From: Prionace glauca
Taxonomy: Eukaryota; Chordata; Chondrichthyes; Carcharhiniformes; Carcharhinidae
Direction: 5' to 3'
Assembly: GCA_037974335.1 (NCBI GenBank)
Contig: CM075740.1
Span: forward strand, 13,785,071-13,849,070
DNA length: 64,000 nt
This document shows, in pieces, positions 63,176 through 64,000 of this stretch; the stretch's first letter is position 1, and every line of letters begins with the position of its first letter. A model generated the notes under the pieces. It had not been told where the DNA came from, searched no databases, and saw only the letters and a list, made by a program, of their open reading frames with translations. A program made the position numbers and the translations under genes.

Positions 63176-63758
63176 TGTTAGGAGCCCAGGTCAACCTAGA
63201 CTTTCTGTCACCTAGAGTTTCTGCAGTTACCTTATCTGGCAACAGGTTATATGTAAGCAACAGCATGGAGATGGACATCTGGGGATGAGCCTCGGTGTCC
63301 TGTCAGGCAGACATCAAGAAACCCACCGGGTATTGGAACCCCCTCCTGAGACGTCATTGGCCGGAATCCAGAGGAGTTTCTGGAAAGGCAGGCAGGGGGA
63401 TAAAGGTACACACTTCAGACACACCAACAGCAAAGACTCGACGAAGGAGGCAACCCTGACCATCCGGAAGACTAATCCGAGAAGGAAGAAGCAGCCATCG
63501 AGACTCACCTTCGTGACGACAGACTAGAGGGACTCAGAATTGGGCCTGCAGTTTAACTAAGCCATCTTTGCGGGTAGTATACTTGATTCTGGGATATCCT
63601 CTTGTTTTACGTGGGTAATTTAAGGGTTAATAGTGTTATTATTAATAAACGTATTGAATCTTTACTTGTTTTTGTCCATCTTGCAAATAAGGGCACCAAA
63701 GTAAAACCTTGGAGTAAGCAAATTGGTTGAAAATATCTGAGAATTAACAGATACAACA
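63176..63758 (+). mobile_element. solo-LTR-like fossil
   Basis: Begins TGTTAGGAGCCC and ends ATACAACA, with a TATA-like GGGATAAAGG in the middle and AATAAA near 63644. This is the layout of a retroelement LTR. Part of it recurs at 62268-62431. No internal region and no clear target-site duplication was seen, and the family is unknown. The ends are a guess. Confidence 0.35.
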
Positions 63759-63961
63759 ATGTGTATTTTTTTGCATCAGAGCAAGTTAACAATAGTTTTT
63801 TTTAAATCTCTCGCTGACCCCACCTTATTATTCAGTTATTGCATTCATGCTGAATTACAGGTATTACAGCACATCAAAAGTCACAAGATCTTTAAAAGAA
63901 AGCGACAGCATGTACTTTTTAATTCTTCAGCAATGAAATAGTTGAATTGACATAATCTGTA

Positions 63962-64000
63962 AAAGAACTTGCATTTATATAGCCCCTTTCAAAGCCCAAG
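63962..64000 (+). repeat. start of a 'CATTTATATAGCCCC' repeat, cut by the window end
   Basis: AACTTGCATTTATATAGCCC is the typical first line of the repeat family also seen at 57142 and 60205. The rest lies outside the window. Confidence 0.6.

Overview
The window is elasmobranch (almost certainly shark) genomic DNA from an immunoglobulin light-chain locus. This rests on two kinds of evidence. First, there are two immunoglobulin light-chain genes of the cartilaginous-fish cluster type, with V and J already fused in the germline. Second, the repeat landscape is typical of sharks: CR1-like LINEs whose 3' tails are 7-10 bp repeats, tRNA-derived SINEs with a V-SINE-like core, a second SINE resembling the elasmobranch HE1 type, and Penelope-like remnants with a GIY-YIG region. 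The species cannot be named from the sequence.

The host genes are two. Gene 1 lies on the plus strand (exons 13243-13291, 13442-13792 and 15688-16010). Its exons join in frame to a 240-residue chain. Gene 2 lies on the minus strand (exons 37723-37681, 37546-37217 and 34065-33743) and joins to a 231-residue chain. Each consists of one leader exon, one fused V-J exon and one constant exon, and neither has an internal stop. The genes point towards each other, with about 17.7 kb between their constant exons. I lean to the lambda-like (type II/NS3) isotype because both are germline-joined, but sigma-cart (type I) is not excluded.

Almost everything else recognisable is transposon. Region by region: 0-10 kb holds an unrecognised GC-rich segment, a LINE end expanded by a 0.6 kb microsatellite, a 225-bp-arm inverted repeat in LINE sequence, and a Penelope-like block. 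10-18 kb holds gene 1, a G/T-rich tract and SINEs. 18-27 kb holds an unrecognised GC-rich repeat with a coding look, an essentially uninterrupted CR1-like LINE (952 codons) with a SINE at its 3' side, a second copy of the Penelope-containing block, and a Ty3/gypsy fossil. 27-33 kb is LINEs and SINEs. 33-38 kb is gene 2, with a tandem duplication in its J-C intron. 38-54 kb is a dense stack of LINE fragments, including an 865-bp tandem array. 54-64 kb is mostly AT-rich, with two near-identical inverted SINEs, a long inverted repeat and LTR-like direct repeats.

Four observations stand out. The two constant exons are a mosaic of nearly identical and diverged segments, which suggests gene conversion. 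Gene 2 has a frozen five-residue CDR3. Gene 1 lies between 1.37 kb direct repeats. The young LINE in the interval ends next to a SINE subfamily with the same tail. I found no RNA genes, CRISPR arrays or prokaryotic features.
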